A DNA stretch of 64,000 bases from Pandoraea sp. PE-S2T-3 (GTDB lineage: Bacteria > Pseudomonadota > Gammaproteobacteria > Burkholderiales > Burkholderiaceae): positions 434,001-498,000 of the forward strand of contig NZ_NGUQ01000007.1 in the NCBI RefSeq assembly GCF_002179965.1, in the 5' to 3' direction. This document shows, piece after piece, positions 9,561-18,618 of this stretch. The notes under the pieces are model-generated. The model had not been told where the DNA came from, did not search any database, and saw only the letters and a list, made by a program, of their open reading frames with translations. Every line of letters begins with the position of its first letter. The stretch's first letter is position 1. A program made the translations under genes and the position numbers.

Positions 9561-11714
9561 TCAAAGCCACGGCAGGAAGCGCTCGGTGCTCATATCCGAC
9601 GTGATGTACCACTGCCGCCGCGCGGGATCGTAGCTCGCACCGAGCCCTCGAATTTCCGCGTGGTCGCGCGGATCGTAGTGCTTCAGATAGATGCGGATAA
9701 TGTTGTCTGCGGACGCCAGTTGCCGATTCCGGTCCAGCGCAATATCCGCGCGCAGCGTCGATGTCTCCAGCGCCAGATCACCGATGAACCGGCTCTGAAG
9801 CACGGCATTGGCAGATGAGGTCACCAGCACCAGCTTGTTGCGCGCGCGCGTCGCGGCCACGTAGAACAGATTGGCTTCCTGATCGTGCGCGAGATGCGGG
9901 TTCGGGAATTCGTTGCGATCCATGTACGGGAGAATCACCCGGTCGAACTCGCGTCCCTTCACGTTGGAAACCGTATCGATGATCACGCGCTCGACTCGCC
10001 GTCCGGTCGTCGCGGAGGTGACTGTCGCGAGCCACGTATCGAAGAACCCCGCGAGCGTATCCGGCTTTCCCGCCATGGCACTTTCAAAGGCATCGAGCGA
10101 CCGGGACACCATTTCCGCGTCATACGGTTTCGCGTAAACGCGCCGCGCAATGGCCCCGAAATCGATCCTTGTGCGAATCAGCTTGAACGCATCGACGGCG
10201 CTCAATCCTTTCACGAGTCCACGAATTTCCAGCACCAGTGCGCCGACCTTGGTCACCGGACGCTCCGGTACATCGCCCACTAGCCACGTCTTCAGGAACT
10301 CCTCGAACAACTCCGGGTTCTGCGCCAGCAGCGCTTGCATCTCACGAACGCGTCCGGGTTCGATTTGCACATTCCCGAACAGCGCCAATGTCGCGGCAAT
10401 TGCCACGCGATCGGACGATTCCAGTCTGCCAAAGGCGCCAAGCGCGTAAGCAAACACGCCACGAACGAAACGGATCTCTTCGCGATGATGGAAGTTGCGC
10501 GCGGCGGGTGCCCGATAGCGGATATTGCGCCGCCACAGCACTTCTTCGATCAACGCCGATTGATGCCAGTCGCGCAGCAGAATCGCGCACGCGTCGGCAC
10601 TTCCCGCCTGTGCGGCCCACGCGGCAACCTCGTCCGCGACCGCGTTGGCAACGCCTAGCGCGCTGCCGTCACTTTCCACCAATTTGATCGGCGTATGCGT
10701 GCGGACGTAAGACTCGATCGTCTTTTGCTTGAACGCAGCGACCGGGTAGGCAATGTGCGGGCCATGACGGAACGTCTGACTCAGCGGATAGAGTTCGGTC
10801 GACGTGAAGTCGTTGCGGAATCGGTCGCCCATGTAGGTGTCGCTCGCACCCAACGTCGCGTGAATCACCTGATCCTTGTCGCCGACGCCGAGAAAACGGC
10901 ACTGGTTGGCGAGCAACACGCGGCACAACACCCGGTAAGCCGCCTCGTTGAAGTCGTGCTGCTCGTCGCAAACGACCAGACTGTACGGCCCCAGATACGC
11001 ATCGGCGATGGCGTCCATGCCGATCGCTTTCGCCAGATCGTAGGTCGCGTCGTACGGGTCGCGAAAACGCGGCTCGTCGTCGCGTCCCCGTCGAATCCGT
11101 TCGTATTCGATCGTGATGATGAACTGCGCCCGGGTCACCCCCAGCGTCTCGAGCATGCCGTCCAGATTCTCGTCGTAGATATCGTCGAACAAGGCACCGG
11201 ACGCTTTCAGACGGCGCATGGCGTCGATAGCGAGTGCCACGTTGACGTGATTGGGCTCGAAGGTTCCTTCCGGAAATGCCTCGACGGTCTCGTCAGGCAC
11301 GTTGTCCATGGCCTCTTCGATCCACGGGGCCAGATCCCGATCGAGTTCGAACTGCGTGGCGCGCGAGTCATCGCCCGGCAGGCGGGAGAGCACGTGCCGG
11401 CTGAATTTGTCGAACGTGAACACGTGCACTTGCTCGGCCGCACGCACGTGGATACCCGCCTGCGCCAGCCGGCGATTCAGCACCGACGCGGCCGTGTCGG
11501 TAAACGTGAGCGCGAGAATGTTTCCCGGGGACGTGCCCCGCGCGACCGCCTCGCCAATGCGCGCCACCAGCACCGACGTTTTCCCCGCACCGGCGTTGGC
11601 CTGCACAAGGCAAACGCGTTCCTTGGCTAGCTGAATTGCCACTTGCTCGGCTGTCGGTGCCGGGCCATTCGGCACGAAGCGCGGTGCGCGCGAGGTATCA
11701 ACGAAATCTTCCAT
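9561..11714 (-). CDS. UvrD/Rep-type superfamily 1 helicase
   Basis: ATP-dependent 3'-5' DNA helicase family, 717 residues. Motif I is QANAGAGKTS near residue 40, motif Ia ILALTFTDTAA, motif II VVCDEQHDF (DEQH instead of the usual DExx box), motif III region with GVGDKDQVIHAT, motif V VSNVKGREFDRVILPY, and motif VI FYVAATRARNKLVLV. The order and spacing fit UvrD/PcrA-like proteins, although the protein is smaller and divergent from UvrD itself. The first methionine in frame is a TTG one codon earlier; the ATG at 11714 is preferred. A D-amino-acid-oxidase-like gene on the same strand ends 27 bp upstream. Substrate and pathway are not evident. Confidence 0.85.
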   Translation of the reverse strand: MEDFVDTSRAPRFVPNGPAPTAEQVAIQLAKERVCLVQANAGAGKTSVLVARIGEAVARGTSPGNILALTFTDTAASVLNRRLAQAGIHVRAAEQVHVFTFDKFSRHVLSRLPGDDSRATQFELDRDLAPWIEEAMDNVPDETVEAFPEGTFEPNHVNVALAIDAMRRLKASGALFDDIYDENLDGMLETLGVTRAQFIITIEYERIRRGRDDEPRFRDPYDATYDLAKAIGMDAIADAYLGPYSLVVCDEQHDFNEAAYRVLCRVLLANQCRFLGVGDKDQVIHATLGASDTYMGDRFRNDFTSTELYPLSQTFRHGPHIAYPVAAFKQKTIESYVRTHTPIKLVESDGSALGVANAVADEVAAWAAQAGSADACAILLRDWHQSALIEEVLWRRNIRYRAPAARNFHHREEIRFVRGVFAYALGAFGRLESSDRVAIAATLALFGNVQIEPGRVREMQALLAQNPELFEEFLKTWLVGDVPERPVTKVGALVLEIRGLVKGLSAVDAFKLIRTRIDFGAIARRVYAKPYDAEMVSRSLDAFESAMAGKPDTLAGFFDTWLATVTSATTGRRVERVIIDTVSNVKGREFDRVILPYMDRNEFPNPHLAHDQEANLFYVAATRARNKLVLVTSSANAVLQSRFIGDLALETSTLRADIALDRNRQLASADNIIRIYLKHYDPRDHAEIRGLGASYDPARRQWYITSDMSTERFLPWL

Positions 11715-11741
11715 CAAGCCTGATCAATTTTCTGGTGTGCG

Positions 11742-12992
11742 TTAGTGCGGCGTGGACGACAGGAACCGCTGCACACCAAACGGGCGCGGATCCAGCAACG
11801 GGGTCTCGCCCGTCATCATTTCGGCCACGAGACGGCCGGTGACCGGCCCGAGTGTGAAGCCGTGGTGCGCGTGGCCGAACGCAAACCACAGGTCCCGATG
11901 TGCGGGCGCAGGTCCGATGATCGGCATCATGTCCGGCGTGCAAGGACGACGGCCCATCCATGGTGCCTCGTCGACGCGCTCCGCCAGCGGGAACGTCTCG
12001 CGCGCCAACGGCTCGACGGCCGCGAGTTGCACCGGTGTCGGCGGGGTGTCTCGAAGGCCGAGTTCGACGCCCGTCGTCAGGCGAATGCCACGCGTCATCG
12101 GCGCGATCAGGAAGCCGTACTCGGCATCCAGCACCGGTTGATTCAGTTGCGCGCCATCTTGCGCGCGATAGTGCATGTGATAGCCGCGTTTGACCGCCAG
12201 CGGCAGCCGATAACCGAGCGACGCGCTCAGGGTATCGGACCACGGTCCGAGTGCGATCACCGCGCGGCGGCCTTCCACCACCCCCTCAGACGTCTGCACC
12301 GTCCACTGCGGCTTGAGCGTCGCCGCATCGCCCGTCAGCACCCGGCCACCGAGCGATTCGAAGTAGCGCGCGTACGCCGCCACCAGACCGCCCGGATCAC
12401 GCACCGAGTTCGACGCCGTGTAGCGCAGTCCGCCGATGAGTGCATGCGTGAGCGAAGGCTCTTCTGCACGTAATCGCTCCACACCGAGGACTTCGTGCGG
12501 CACGCCGTATTCCTGTTCCCATTGCGCCGCATCGCGCCGTGCCACGTCCATCGCCGCGACGGTGCGGAACACCTTCACCCAGCCGCCTTCGCGCAGCAAC
12601 GCCTCCGCGCCCGACGCCGCGATGAGATCACGGTGTTCCGTCAGGCAATGGACGATCAACTGGCTGTAGTGCCGCGCAATCTGCGCATGCCGTGCCGGTG
12701 CCGAGTTGTGCCAGTAACGCGCGAGGAAGGGCGCCATGGCGGGCATGGCCGACGGGTGATAACGCACGTCGGTCGAACGATTGCGCGCGTAGCGCAACAA
12801 CGTGCCGATGTCGCGCGGAAACGCGTACGGATAGACGCCTTCGCGCTGAATCAGCCCGGCGTTGCCGAACGACGTCTCGTTGCCGGGCGGTTTGCGATCG
12901 ATCAAGGCCACCGACAACCCGCGTCGCTGCAAGTGCACGGCGACCGACACACCGACCATTCCTGCACCGAGGACAAGCGCGTCGAACGTCAT
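11742..12992 (-). CDS. FAD-dependent D-amino acid dehydrogenase-like oxidoreductase (DadA/DAO family)
   Basis: Flavoprotein of 416 residues that should oxidise an amino acid, probably a D-amino acid, to its imino acid. The N-terminus carries the dinucleotide fold ALVLGAGMVGVSVAVHL and the DAO-family GNETSFGNAGLI, as in DadA. The C-terminal DAO block has WMGRRPCTPDMMPIIG and FGHAHHGFTLGPVTGRLVAE. Methionines further upstream lie in non-conserved sequence; the ATG at 12992 opens directly on the fold. RidA is encoded 74 bp upstream on the same strand, which fits clearance of the reactive imine product. The substrate is inferred only from family. Confidence 0.85.
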   Translation of the reverse strand: MTFDALVLGAGMVGVSVAVHLQRRGLSVALIDRKPPGNETSFGNAGLIQREGVYPYAFPRDIGTLLRYARNRSTDVRYHPSAMPAMAPFLARYWHNSAPARHAQIARHYSQLIVHCLTEHRDLIAASGAEALLREGGWVKVFRTVAAMDVARRDAAQWEQEYGVPHEVLGVERLRAEEPSLTHALIGGLRYTASNSVRDPGGLVAAYARYFESLGGRVLTGDAATLKPQWTVQTSEGVVEGRRAVIALGPWSDTLSASLGYRLPLAVKRGYHMHYRAQDGAQLNQPVLDAEYGFLIAPMTRGIRLTTGVELGLRDTPPTPVQLAAVEPLARETFPLAERVDEAPWMGRRPCTPDMMPIIGPAPAHRDLWFAFGHAHHGFTLGPVTGRLVAEMMTGETPLLDPRPFGVQRFLSSTPH

Positions 12993-13066
12993 AGGGAAGG
13001 GGGCGAAAAAAGGAAGGGAGGGGGACCAGCAACGTGGCCCACCGAAGTGAGCCACGGGAGAAAAAC

Positions 13067-13420
13067 TTACGCCAGCGCGGTGACGGCGATTTCGACTTCG
13101 AGACCGGCGCGCATCAGCGGCGACTGCACGCAAGCGCGCGTCGGGGCGTGGCCTTCAGGCACCCAGGCGTCCCACACGGCATTGAATTCGGCGAAATGCT
13201 TGGCGTCCGACAGCCAGATGTTGGCGGTGAGCAGGCGGGTCTTGTCGACACCGGCCGAGGCCAGCAGCTTGTCGATGCGCGTGAGAATTTCCGTCGTTTG
13301 CTGCGTCACCGAAACGTTCGCCGTATCCGGCACTTGGCCCGCCAGATACACCACGTTATTGGCGATCACCACCTGGCTCATGCGGGCGTTGGTTTGCAGA
13401 CGTTTGATTTCGTTCGACAT
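13067..13420 (-). CDS. RidA family protein (enamine/imine deaminase)
   Basis: Small trimeric YjgF/YER057c/UK114-family protein, 117 residues. It shows the fold signature (VVYLAGQVP, QTTEILTRIDKLLASAG, ANIWLSDAKHFAEFN) and the active-site arginine R95 in APTRACVQ. The family hydrolyses 2-aminoacrylate and other imines released by PLP enzymes or oxidases. It is the first gene of a two-gene minus-strand set with the DadA-like oxidoreductase, supporting imine detoxification as its role. Confidence 0.9.
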   Translation of the reverse strand: MSNEIKRLQTNARMSQVVIANNVVYLAGQVPDTANVSVTQQTTEILTRIDKLLASAGVDKTRLLTANIWLSDAKHFAEFNAVWDAWVPEGHAPTRACVQSPLMRAGLEVEIAVTALA

Positions 13421-13430
13421 TGAGGCACCG

Positions 13431-13459
13431 TAAAAGAAAAAGGGCCGGACGTCGGCCCT
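13431..13459 (-). terminator. Rho-independent terminator after the TetR gene
   Basis: AGGGCCG-GACGT-CGGCCCT (13441-13459) forms a 7-bp GC-rich stem. On the minus strand it is followed by a T-rich tract (complement of TAAAAGAAAA at 13431-13440). It separates the TetR gene from ridA. Confidence 0.75.
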
Positions 13460-13547
13460 GGCCCCGATATCTTATACGACTGTCACGCGTCGCTACCGCC
13501 CGATGACGCGTAGATGACCGCCGAATGACGGCCGGATGACTAGCGAA

Positions 13548-14207
13548 TTACTGACGAATCAGCGCCATCGCGCAATCGAGCACGGTGCGCTTGAGATCGG
13601 CCATGCCTTCGGGCGGCAGGAACGGTCCCATCATGTGGCGATACGACACGGTCTTGCTGATCGCCGAGGTCAGCATGAAGAACATCACATCGGCGTCTTC
13701 CACGCGGCGGTCTTGCGCGACGAGCCAATCAGCTACCAGCGGCACCATCGCGTCGCGATACGGGCGCACGAGGCGCTGCGTGAGGATATCGAGGCGTTCG
13801 CCTTCTTCCGTGGCCGCCGTCGAGAAGAACATGCCGATGTCCGGGTTATCGAACACGGCTTCCACAAACAGCTGAACCGCCTGTTCGATACGCTCGGCGG
13901 GCTCGATCGGGGCATGGCGCAACGCCAGCGTGTCGTCGATCAGCGAGCGCGTGAGCGTCGCGATCTGATCGACCACGGCCACCCAAAGTGCCTCTTTCGA
14001 GCCGAAATGATGCGCGATCAGCGCCGCATCCACCCCCGACGCCTCGGCAATCTGCCGCACGCTGCTCGCATAGAAGCCCCGCTGCGCAAAGATCCGCCGG
14101 GCGTTATGCAACAACGCTTCGGCACCGTGCGTGCAGTTATCGGTGGGACGGCCGCGCGTACGTTTGCGCGGCAGGTCGGCTTGCGAGACAGCTTTAATCG
14201 GAGTCAT
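13548..14207 (-). CDS. TetR/AcrR family transcriptional regulator
   Basis: Repressor-type regulator of 219 residues. A basic leader (RKRTRGRPTD) precedes the TetR helix-turn-helix (AQRGFYASSVRQIAEASGV, then HHFGSKEALW). The C-terminal ligand domain ends MGPFLPPEGMADLKRTVLDC. The ATG at 14207 was chosen since further upstream codons lie in the divergent promoter region. The gene faces away from the type II NADH dehydrogenase gene with 157 bp between starts, so that gene is a reasonable target. Confidence 0.85.
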   Translation of the reverse strand: MTPIKAVSQADLPRKRTRGRPTDNCTHGAEALLHNARRIFAQRGFYASSVRQIAEASGVDAALIAHHFGSKEALWVAVVDQIATLTRSLIDDTLALRHAPIEPAERIEQAVQLFVEAVFDNPDIGMFFSTAATEEGERLDILTQRLVRPYRDAMVPLVADWLVAQDRRVEDADVMFFMLTSAISKTVSYRHMMGPFLPPEGMADLKRTVLDCAMALIRQ

Positions 14208-14292
14208 TGAGCGATGGGTTGGTCGAATTTGCGACAGCAATGCACCAAGTCTAACCGACCCGCGCGCACCTGCCTGCCCAGACACACCCCAT

Positions 14293-14322
14293 TTGACACA
14301 TAGGGGGCACGGTCGCTATTAT
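14293..14322 (+). promoter_or_regulatory. Sigma-70 promoter for the NADH dehydrogenase gene
   Basis: A consensus TTGACA (14293-14298) and TATTAT (14317-14322) are separated by 18 bases. Transcription would begin about 35 bp before the ATG at 14365. Confidence 0.65.
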
Positions 14323-14364
14323 GCGCTTATTCATCACTTGTTGAATTGGACATTTCCCCCCCAA

Positions 14365-15657
14365 ATGTCTCCCGCTAACCGAATCGTGATCGTCGGTGGT
14401 GGCGTTGCCGGCCTGATGCTGGCGACCCGCCTGGGCCGCACGCTGGGTCGTACCGGCGCTGCGCGCGTGACGCTCATCGACAGCCACCCCACGCATCTCT
14501 GGAAGCCGATGCTGCACACCATTGCAGCCGGCACCCGCGATGTGGCGCGGGCGCAGGTCGCCTATCTGGCGCATGCGTGCAGCCATGGCTTCACGTATCA
14601 GGTCGGGCGTATGTGCGGGCTGGATCGCCGCAGCCGCGAGATCGTACTGGGAGAAATGGACGCGCCGGACGGCTCGCGTCTGCTCGGCGAGCGCCGGGTG
14701 CCCTACGACGCGCTGGTGCTTGCTCTCGGCTCGCAGGCCAACGATTTCGGCATCCCCGGCGTGCGCGACGTGTGTCATTTCATCGACAGCCAGCCGCAGG
14801 CCGAAGCCTTCAACACCGCATTGCGTTGCGAAGCCTTGCGCAGCACCGTGAACGACGACGCGTTGCGTGTCGTGATCGCGGGCGGCGGCGCCACGGGAGT
14901 GGAACTCGCGGCTGAACTGAGCCGCATGTTCGAAATGGCCACGGCCTACGGCGATCCGCAAATTCGCGAACGTTTGAAACTCACACTCGTAGAAGGCGGC
15001 CCGCGCGTGCTGGGCGCCTTTGCGCCAGAGATTTCGTCGGCCACCCAAGCGCAGCTTGAGCGCCTTGGTTTTCGCGTGCTGACCGATACGCGCATCGTAT
15101 GCGCCGACCGCGACGGCTTTTATCGTGACGACGGCCAGTTGATCCCGGGCGATCTGCTCGTGTGGGCCGCTGGCGTCAAAGCCCCCGACTTCCTGCAAGG
15201 CATCGGCGGGCTCGACACGAATCACGCGAACCAGATCCTGGTGCGCGCGACGATGCAGACCGCACAGGACGAGCGCATTTTCGCCGTCGGCGACTGCGCG
15301 TCGCTCGTGCCCGCGGACGGCGAACGTGCCTTGCCGCCGACCGCGCAAGTGGCCACGCAACAGGCGGCGCATCTGAGCCGGCATCTGGGTGCGTGGCTGG
15401 AAGGTCATGCGATTCCGCCGTTCGGTTATCGCGATCACGGGGCCCTCGTCTCGCTCTCGGACTACAACGCGTTCGGGGCGCTTGGGCGATTTGGTTTTTT
15501 CAAAGGTGGCATCGTGCGCGGACGCTTTGCGCAGTGGAGCCACGCGATGTTGTACCGGCGTCATCAACATGCGCTGCACGGGGTGGCCCGCGCGACGGCG
15601 CTGTTGGGTGCCGAAAAACTCGGCGGCCTTCTCGGGCCGCGCATCCGGCTGGCCTGA
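14365..15657 (+). CDS. ndh: Type II NADH dehydrogenase-like FAD/NAD(P) oxidoreductase
   Basis: Single-subunit, non-proton-pumping NADH:quinone oxidoreductase family, 430 residues. FAD-binding IVIVGGGVAGLMLATRLG opens the protein. The second Rossmann motif is VVIAGGGATGVELAAEL at about 169-185, and the C-terminal FAD site is IFAVGDCASL. The remark HPTHLWKPMLH and the ending with LGRFGFFKGGIVRGRFAQW resemble Ndh proteins, whose amphipathic C-terminus binds the membrane. The start is supported by position after a consensus promoter. The DUF3331 gene begins 2 bases after the stop. Assignment to NDH-2 is from motif order; a sulfide:quinone-type function is less likely. Confidence 0.82.
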   Translation: MSPANRIVIVGGGVAGLMLATRLGRTLGRTGAARVTLIDSHPTHLWKPMLHTIAAGTRDVARAQVAYLAHACSHGFTYQVGRMCGLDRRSREIVLGEMDAPDGSRLLGERRVPYDALVLALGSQANDFGIPGVRDVCHFIDSQPQAEAFNTALRCEALRSTVNDDALRVVIAGGGATGVELAAELSRMFEMATAYGDPQIRERLKLTLVEGGPRVLGAFAPEISSATQAQLERLGFRVLTDTRIVCADRDGFYRDDGQLIPGDLLVWAAGVKAPDFLQGIGGLDTNHANQILVRATMQTAQDERIFAVGDCASLVPADGERALPPTAQVATQQAAHLSRHLGAWLEGHAIPPFGYRDHGALVSLSDYNAFGALGRFGFFKGGIVRGRFAQWSHAMLYRRHQHALHGVARATALLGAEKLGGLLGPRIRLA

Positions 15658-15659
15658 CT

Positions 15660-16100
15660 ATGCGAAGCGAAAACAGAACCAATTGCAGCAACCGGGGCGG
15701 CCGGGGCCGCGCATCCGGCGTATCGAGTGCCTCGGGCGCGTCATTGCGCAAGAAGGGCGTTTGGCAACATACCGTGGCCATGCTCGACGCGGAGCCGGTC
15801 GAGTGCCGGCCGGTGATTCCGTACACACGGCGCGCACCGATCGTGCGCGTGCTCGAAATCGCGAGCGAACTGACCATCACCGTCTCGTGGAACGACGCGA
15901 TGGGCGGCAACTACGGCGCGCAGATCTGGCGCGTGCGCAAGGCCCATCACCCCGGTGTTTGTGCGCTCACGGGCGCGCCGATCGACGTGGGCGATTTCGT
16001 CTACCGTCCGCTCTTCGGTGACATTCCGCCGCTCAACGCCGACGCCATGATCTCCGCCGAGTCGATCCGCCGCGAAGAGCCCGCGCTTCAGGACGCCTGA
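15660..16100 (+). CDS. DUF3331 domain protein
   Basis: Protein of 146 residues. After a Ser/Gly/Arg-rich N-terminus, the region from about residue 60 (IVRVLEIASELTITVSWNDA, then GNYGAQIWR, GVCALTGAPIDVGDFVYRP) matches the DUF3331 family, which I know mainly from Burkholderia and relatives. A CALTG pattern and a hydrophilic fold with no signal peptide or membrane segment are all that can be said of function. It starts 2 bases after the NADH dehydrogenase stop and is probably cotranscribed with it; a terminator follows about 110 bp downstream. Confidence 0.75.
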   Translation: MRSENRTNCSNRGGRGRASGVSSASGASLRKKGVWQHTVAMLDAEPVECRPVIPYTRRAPIVRVLEIASELTITVSWNDAMGGNYGAQIWRVRKAHHPGVCALTGAPIDVGDFVYRPLFGDIPPLNADAMISAESIRREEPALQDA

Positions 16101-16210
16101 TTTACGAATCGATTCGCCGCTGGCCGCTGGCTGATAGCGCAGGGCTGATGGCGGATCGTCGATACCCCCGCGCTGAATGTAATCCCCCCCTGTATCGATT
16201 CAGCGTGTTG

Positions 16211-16236
16211 CCGCCCCGTAGAGGGCGGTTTTTTTT
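16211..16236 (+). terminator. Rho-independent terminator
   Basis: CCGCCC (16211-16216), loop CGTAGA, GGGCGG (16223-16228), then eight T residues. It ends the NADH dehydrogenase/DUF3331 unit. The rest of the 285-bp gap before the beta-lactamase gene shows no other clear signal. Confidence 0.88.
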
Positions 16237-16385
16237 CGTCAAACGAGCGTTGCAACGGTTACGTCTGTTACCAGTACAGGGAACGACCGGCGACAACTTT
16301 CGGATTAGGCTTAGCGCAGTCCAAACGGGCGTCGCGTATTTCGTCGATTGCCCACCGCACAAGCCTTCAGGGAGATACCCTACCG

Positions 16386-17591
16386 ATGAAAAAACGCCAT
16401 TTCACCTTCATTACGCCGATTGCGGCGCTTGCCACACTTGCCGCCATTGGCTGGATGGCCATGAGCGCGGGCAGCTACGCCGCGCAACCCGGCGGCGATC
16501 CGCAAAGTGCCGCCATCAAGAAACTCGTCGACCAGACCGTCGCATCGGTCATGAAAGACAACGCCGTCCCGGGCATGGCCGTCGGCGTGATCGTTGACGG
16601 CAAATCGTACGTATTCAACTACGGCGTCGCCGACAAGGCAGCAAACAAGCCCGTGACGGCCGATACGCTGTTTGAAATCGGCTCCGTCAGCAAGACCTTC
16701 ACCGCGACGCTCACCGCCTACGCGCAAACCACCGGCGCACTCTCGCTCACCGACAAGACCAGCCGGTTCCTGCCGTCGCTGGCCGGTACCCCCTTCGGTG
16801 AGCTCACGCTGCTCAATCTGGGCACCCACACGGCCGGCAGCCTCCCGCTGCAAGTGCCGGACGGCATTCGCGACGACGATCAACTGCTCGCTTATCTGAA
16901 GACTTGGAACCCTGCGAAGCCGCCGGGCACCGTGCGCACCTATTCCAACGTGAGCATCGGCACGCTGGGATGGATTACGTCCCGCGCGATGGGCAGCGAT
17001 TTCACGACGCTCATGACCCAGCACGTGTTCACGCCGCTCGGCTTGTCGCATACCTATCTGCACGTGCCTGCCGATCAGATGGCGAACTACGCCTGGGGCT
17101 ATTCGAAGACCGACAAGCCGGTTCGAATCCGACCTGACATTCTCGAATCGGAAGCCTACGGCGTGCGAACCACGGCGGGCGACCTGCTGCGCTTCGTGAG
17201 CGTGCAACTCGGCAAGCCGGTCGGCGATGCGAAGTTGCAGCAGGCGATTCACGACACGCGCATCGGCTACTACTTCGACAGTCCGATGACGCAGGACCTG
17301 ATCTGGGAGCAGTACCCGTATCCGGTCACGCTGGATTCGTTGCTCGCGGGCAACGGGGCGAAGATGGCCTACGAGACCACACCGGCGCGTGAACTCTCGC
17401 CGTCGATGGCACCGACACCAGCCGTCTGGGTCAACAAGACTGGATCAACCAATGGTTTCGGCGCATATGTCGCGTTCGTGCCTGCGAAGCAGATGGGCAT
17501 CGTGATCCTCGCGAACAAGGCGTTCCCGATCGCGGAGCGCGTGCGCGCGGCACATCAGATTCTGTCGACGCTCGACGGCAACTCACGCTAA
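16386..17591 (+). CDS. Class C beta-lactamase family serine hydrolase
   Basis: Exported serine hydrolase of 401 residues. A signal peptide spans about residues 1-33 (ending SYAAQP). All three active-site elements of class C enzymes are present: S100-V-S-K103, Y186-S-N188, and K351-T-G353. PVGDAKLQQAI and YVAFVPAKQMGIVILANKAFP match the AmpC fold end. Size and motifs fit a genuine AmpC, but no LysR-type ampR is adjacent, so inducibility cannot be inferred and a peptidase role is possible. An alpha/beta hydrolase gene begins 10 bases after the stop. Confidence 0.85.
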   Translation: MKKRHFTFITPIAALATLAAIGWMAMSAGSYAAQPGGDPQSAAIKKLVDQTVASVMKDNAVPGMAVGVIVDGKSYVFNYGVADKAANKPVTADTLFEIGSVSKTFTATLTAYAQTTGALSLTDKTSRFLPSLAGTPFGELTLLNLGTHTAGSLPLQVPDGIRDDDQLLAYLKTWNPAKPPGTVRTYSNVSIGTLGWITSRAMGSDFTTLMTQHVFTPLGLSHTYLHVPADQMANYAWGYSKTDKPVRIRPDILESEAYGVRTTAGDLLRFVSVQLGKPVGDAKLQQAIHDTRIGYYFDSPMTQDLIWEQYPYPVTLDSLLAGNGAKMAYETTPARELSPSMAPTPAVWVNKTGSTNGFGAYVAFVPAKQMGIVILANKAFPIAERVRAAHQILSTLDGNSR

Positions 17592-17601
17592 CGGTTTCGT
17601 C

Positions 17602-18597
17602 ATGCTCAAGTCCGCGCGGTCTCTCGGGTTAGCACTTTCGATCACCACCGCTGCCTCCATGACACACGCTGCCACCACTGAGATTCAAGCACCCGGGCCG
17701 CAAGGTCCGCTCGCAGGCACGCTCGAATCTCCCGCGCAGCCGATCGCTACTATGCTGATCATTCCGGGCTCGGGGCCGACGGATCGCGACGGCAACAATC
17801 CGTTGGGTGTGCGAGCTGAGCCGTACAAGCTGCTCGCCGAAGGGCTGGCCGCGAATCGCATCGCCACCGTTCGCATCGACAAGCGGGGATTATTCGGCAG
17901 CGCAAAAGCCGTGGCGAACCCGAACGCCGTGACCGTCGACGATTACGTGCAAGACACCCTCTCGTGGGTCAACACCATCCGCCAGCAAACGAGTGCGCGT
18001 TGCGTCTGGTTGCTCGGTCACAGCGAGGGTGGGCTGATGGCGCTGGCAACGGCGGCCCGTCATCCGGAAGGCGTTTGCGGACTAATTCTCGTATCCACAG
18101 GCGGCCGGCCGCTAGGCGATGTGCTGAGCGAACAGTTGCATGCCAATCCCGCCAACGCTCACATCGCCGACGCTGGTGACGCGGCCATTCTCTCGCTCAC
18201 GAAGGGCGAGCGTGTGGACGTCAAAACACTGCCCACGCCGCTGGCGCCGCTCTTCGCGCCGGCCGTGCAGGGCTTTCTCATCAGCCTCTTCTCGCAAGAC
18301 CCCGCCAAACTGATTGCCGACGTGAGGGTGCCCACGCTCATCGTGCAAGGCGAGCGCGACCTGCAAATCGGCGTGGTCGATGCACAACGGCTCAAAGAGG
18401 CGCAGCCTGCTGCAACGCTCGCCCTGCTGCCCGACACCAATCACGTCCTGAAAACCGTGACCACCGGTGAGCGTGCGGCCAACATCGCGACGTATGGCAA
18501 CCCTTCGCTGCCACTGGCCCCGGGCGTCGTGAGCACGATTGCGCGCTACATCACCGCTGTCACTTCGACGGGTGAGGCACCGCCAACGCCAAAGTAA
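17602..18597 (+). CDS. Exported alpha/beta hydrolase
   Basis: Serine hydrolase of 331 residues with an N-terminal signal peptide (about 1-24, ending MTHAATT). The nucleophile elbow is GHSEGG with S141. An oxyanion region (IIPGSGPTDRDGNN), an acid in VQGERDLQIG and a histidine in LLPDTNHVLK complete the triad. The family (YqiA/DUF-like peptidase S9-related hydrolases) acts on esters or peptides; the substrate is unknown. The close spacing with the upstream beta-lactamase-family gene suggests one transcript of two periplasmic hydrolases. Confidence 0.8.
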   Translation: MLKSARSLGLALSITTAASMTHAATTEIQAPGPQGPLAGTLESPAQPIATMLIIPGSGPTDRDGNNPLGVRAEPYKLLAEGLAANRIATVRIDKRGLFGSAKAVANPNAVTVDDYVQDTLSWVNTIRQQTSARCVWLLGHSEGGLMALATAARHPEGVCGLILVSTGGRPLGDVLSEQLHANPANAHIADAGDAAILSLTKGERVDVKTLPTPLAPLFAPAVQGFLISLFSQDPAKLIADVRVPTLIVQGERDLQIGVVDAQRLKEAQPAATLALLPDTNHVLKTVTTGERAANIATYGNPSLPLAPGVVSTIARYITAVTSTGEAPPTPK

Positions 18598-18618
18598 TCG
18601 TTGACGGCGCGCCACACG

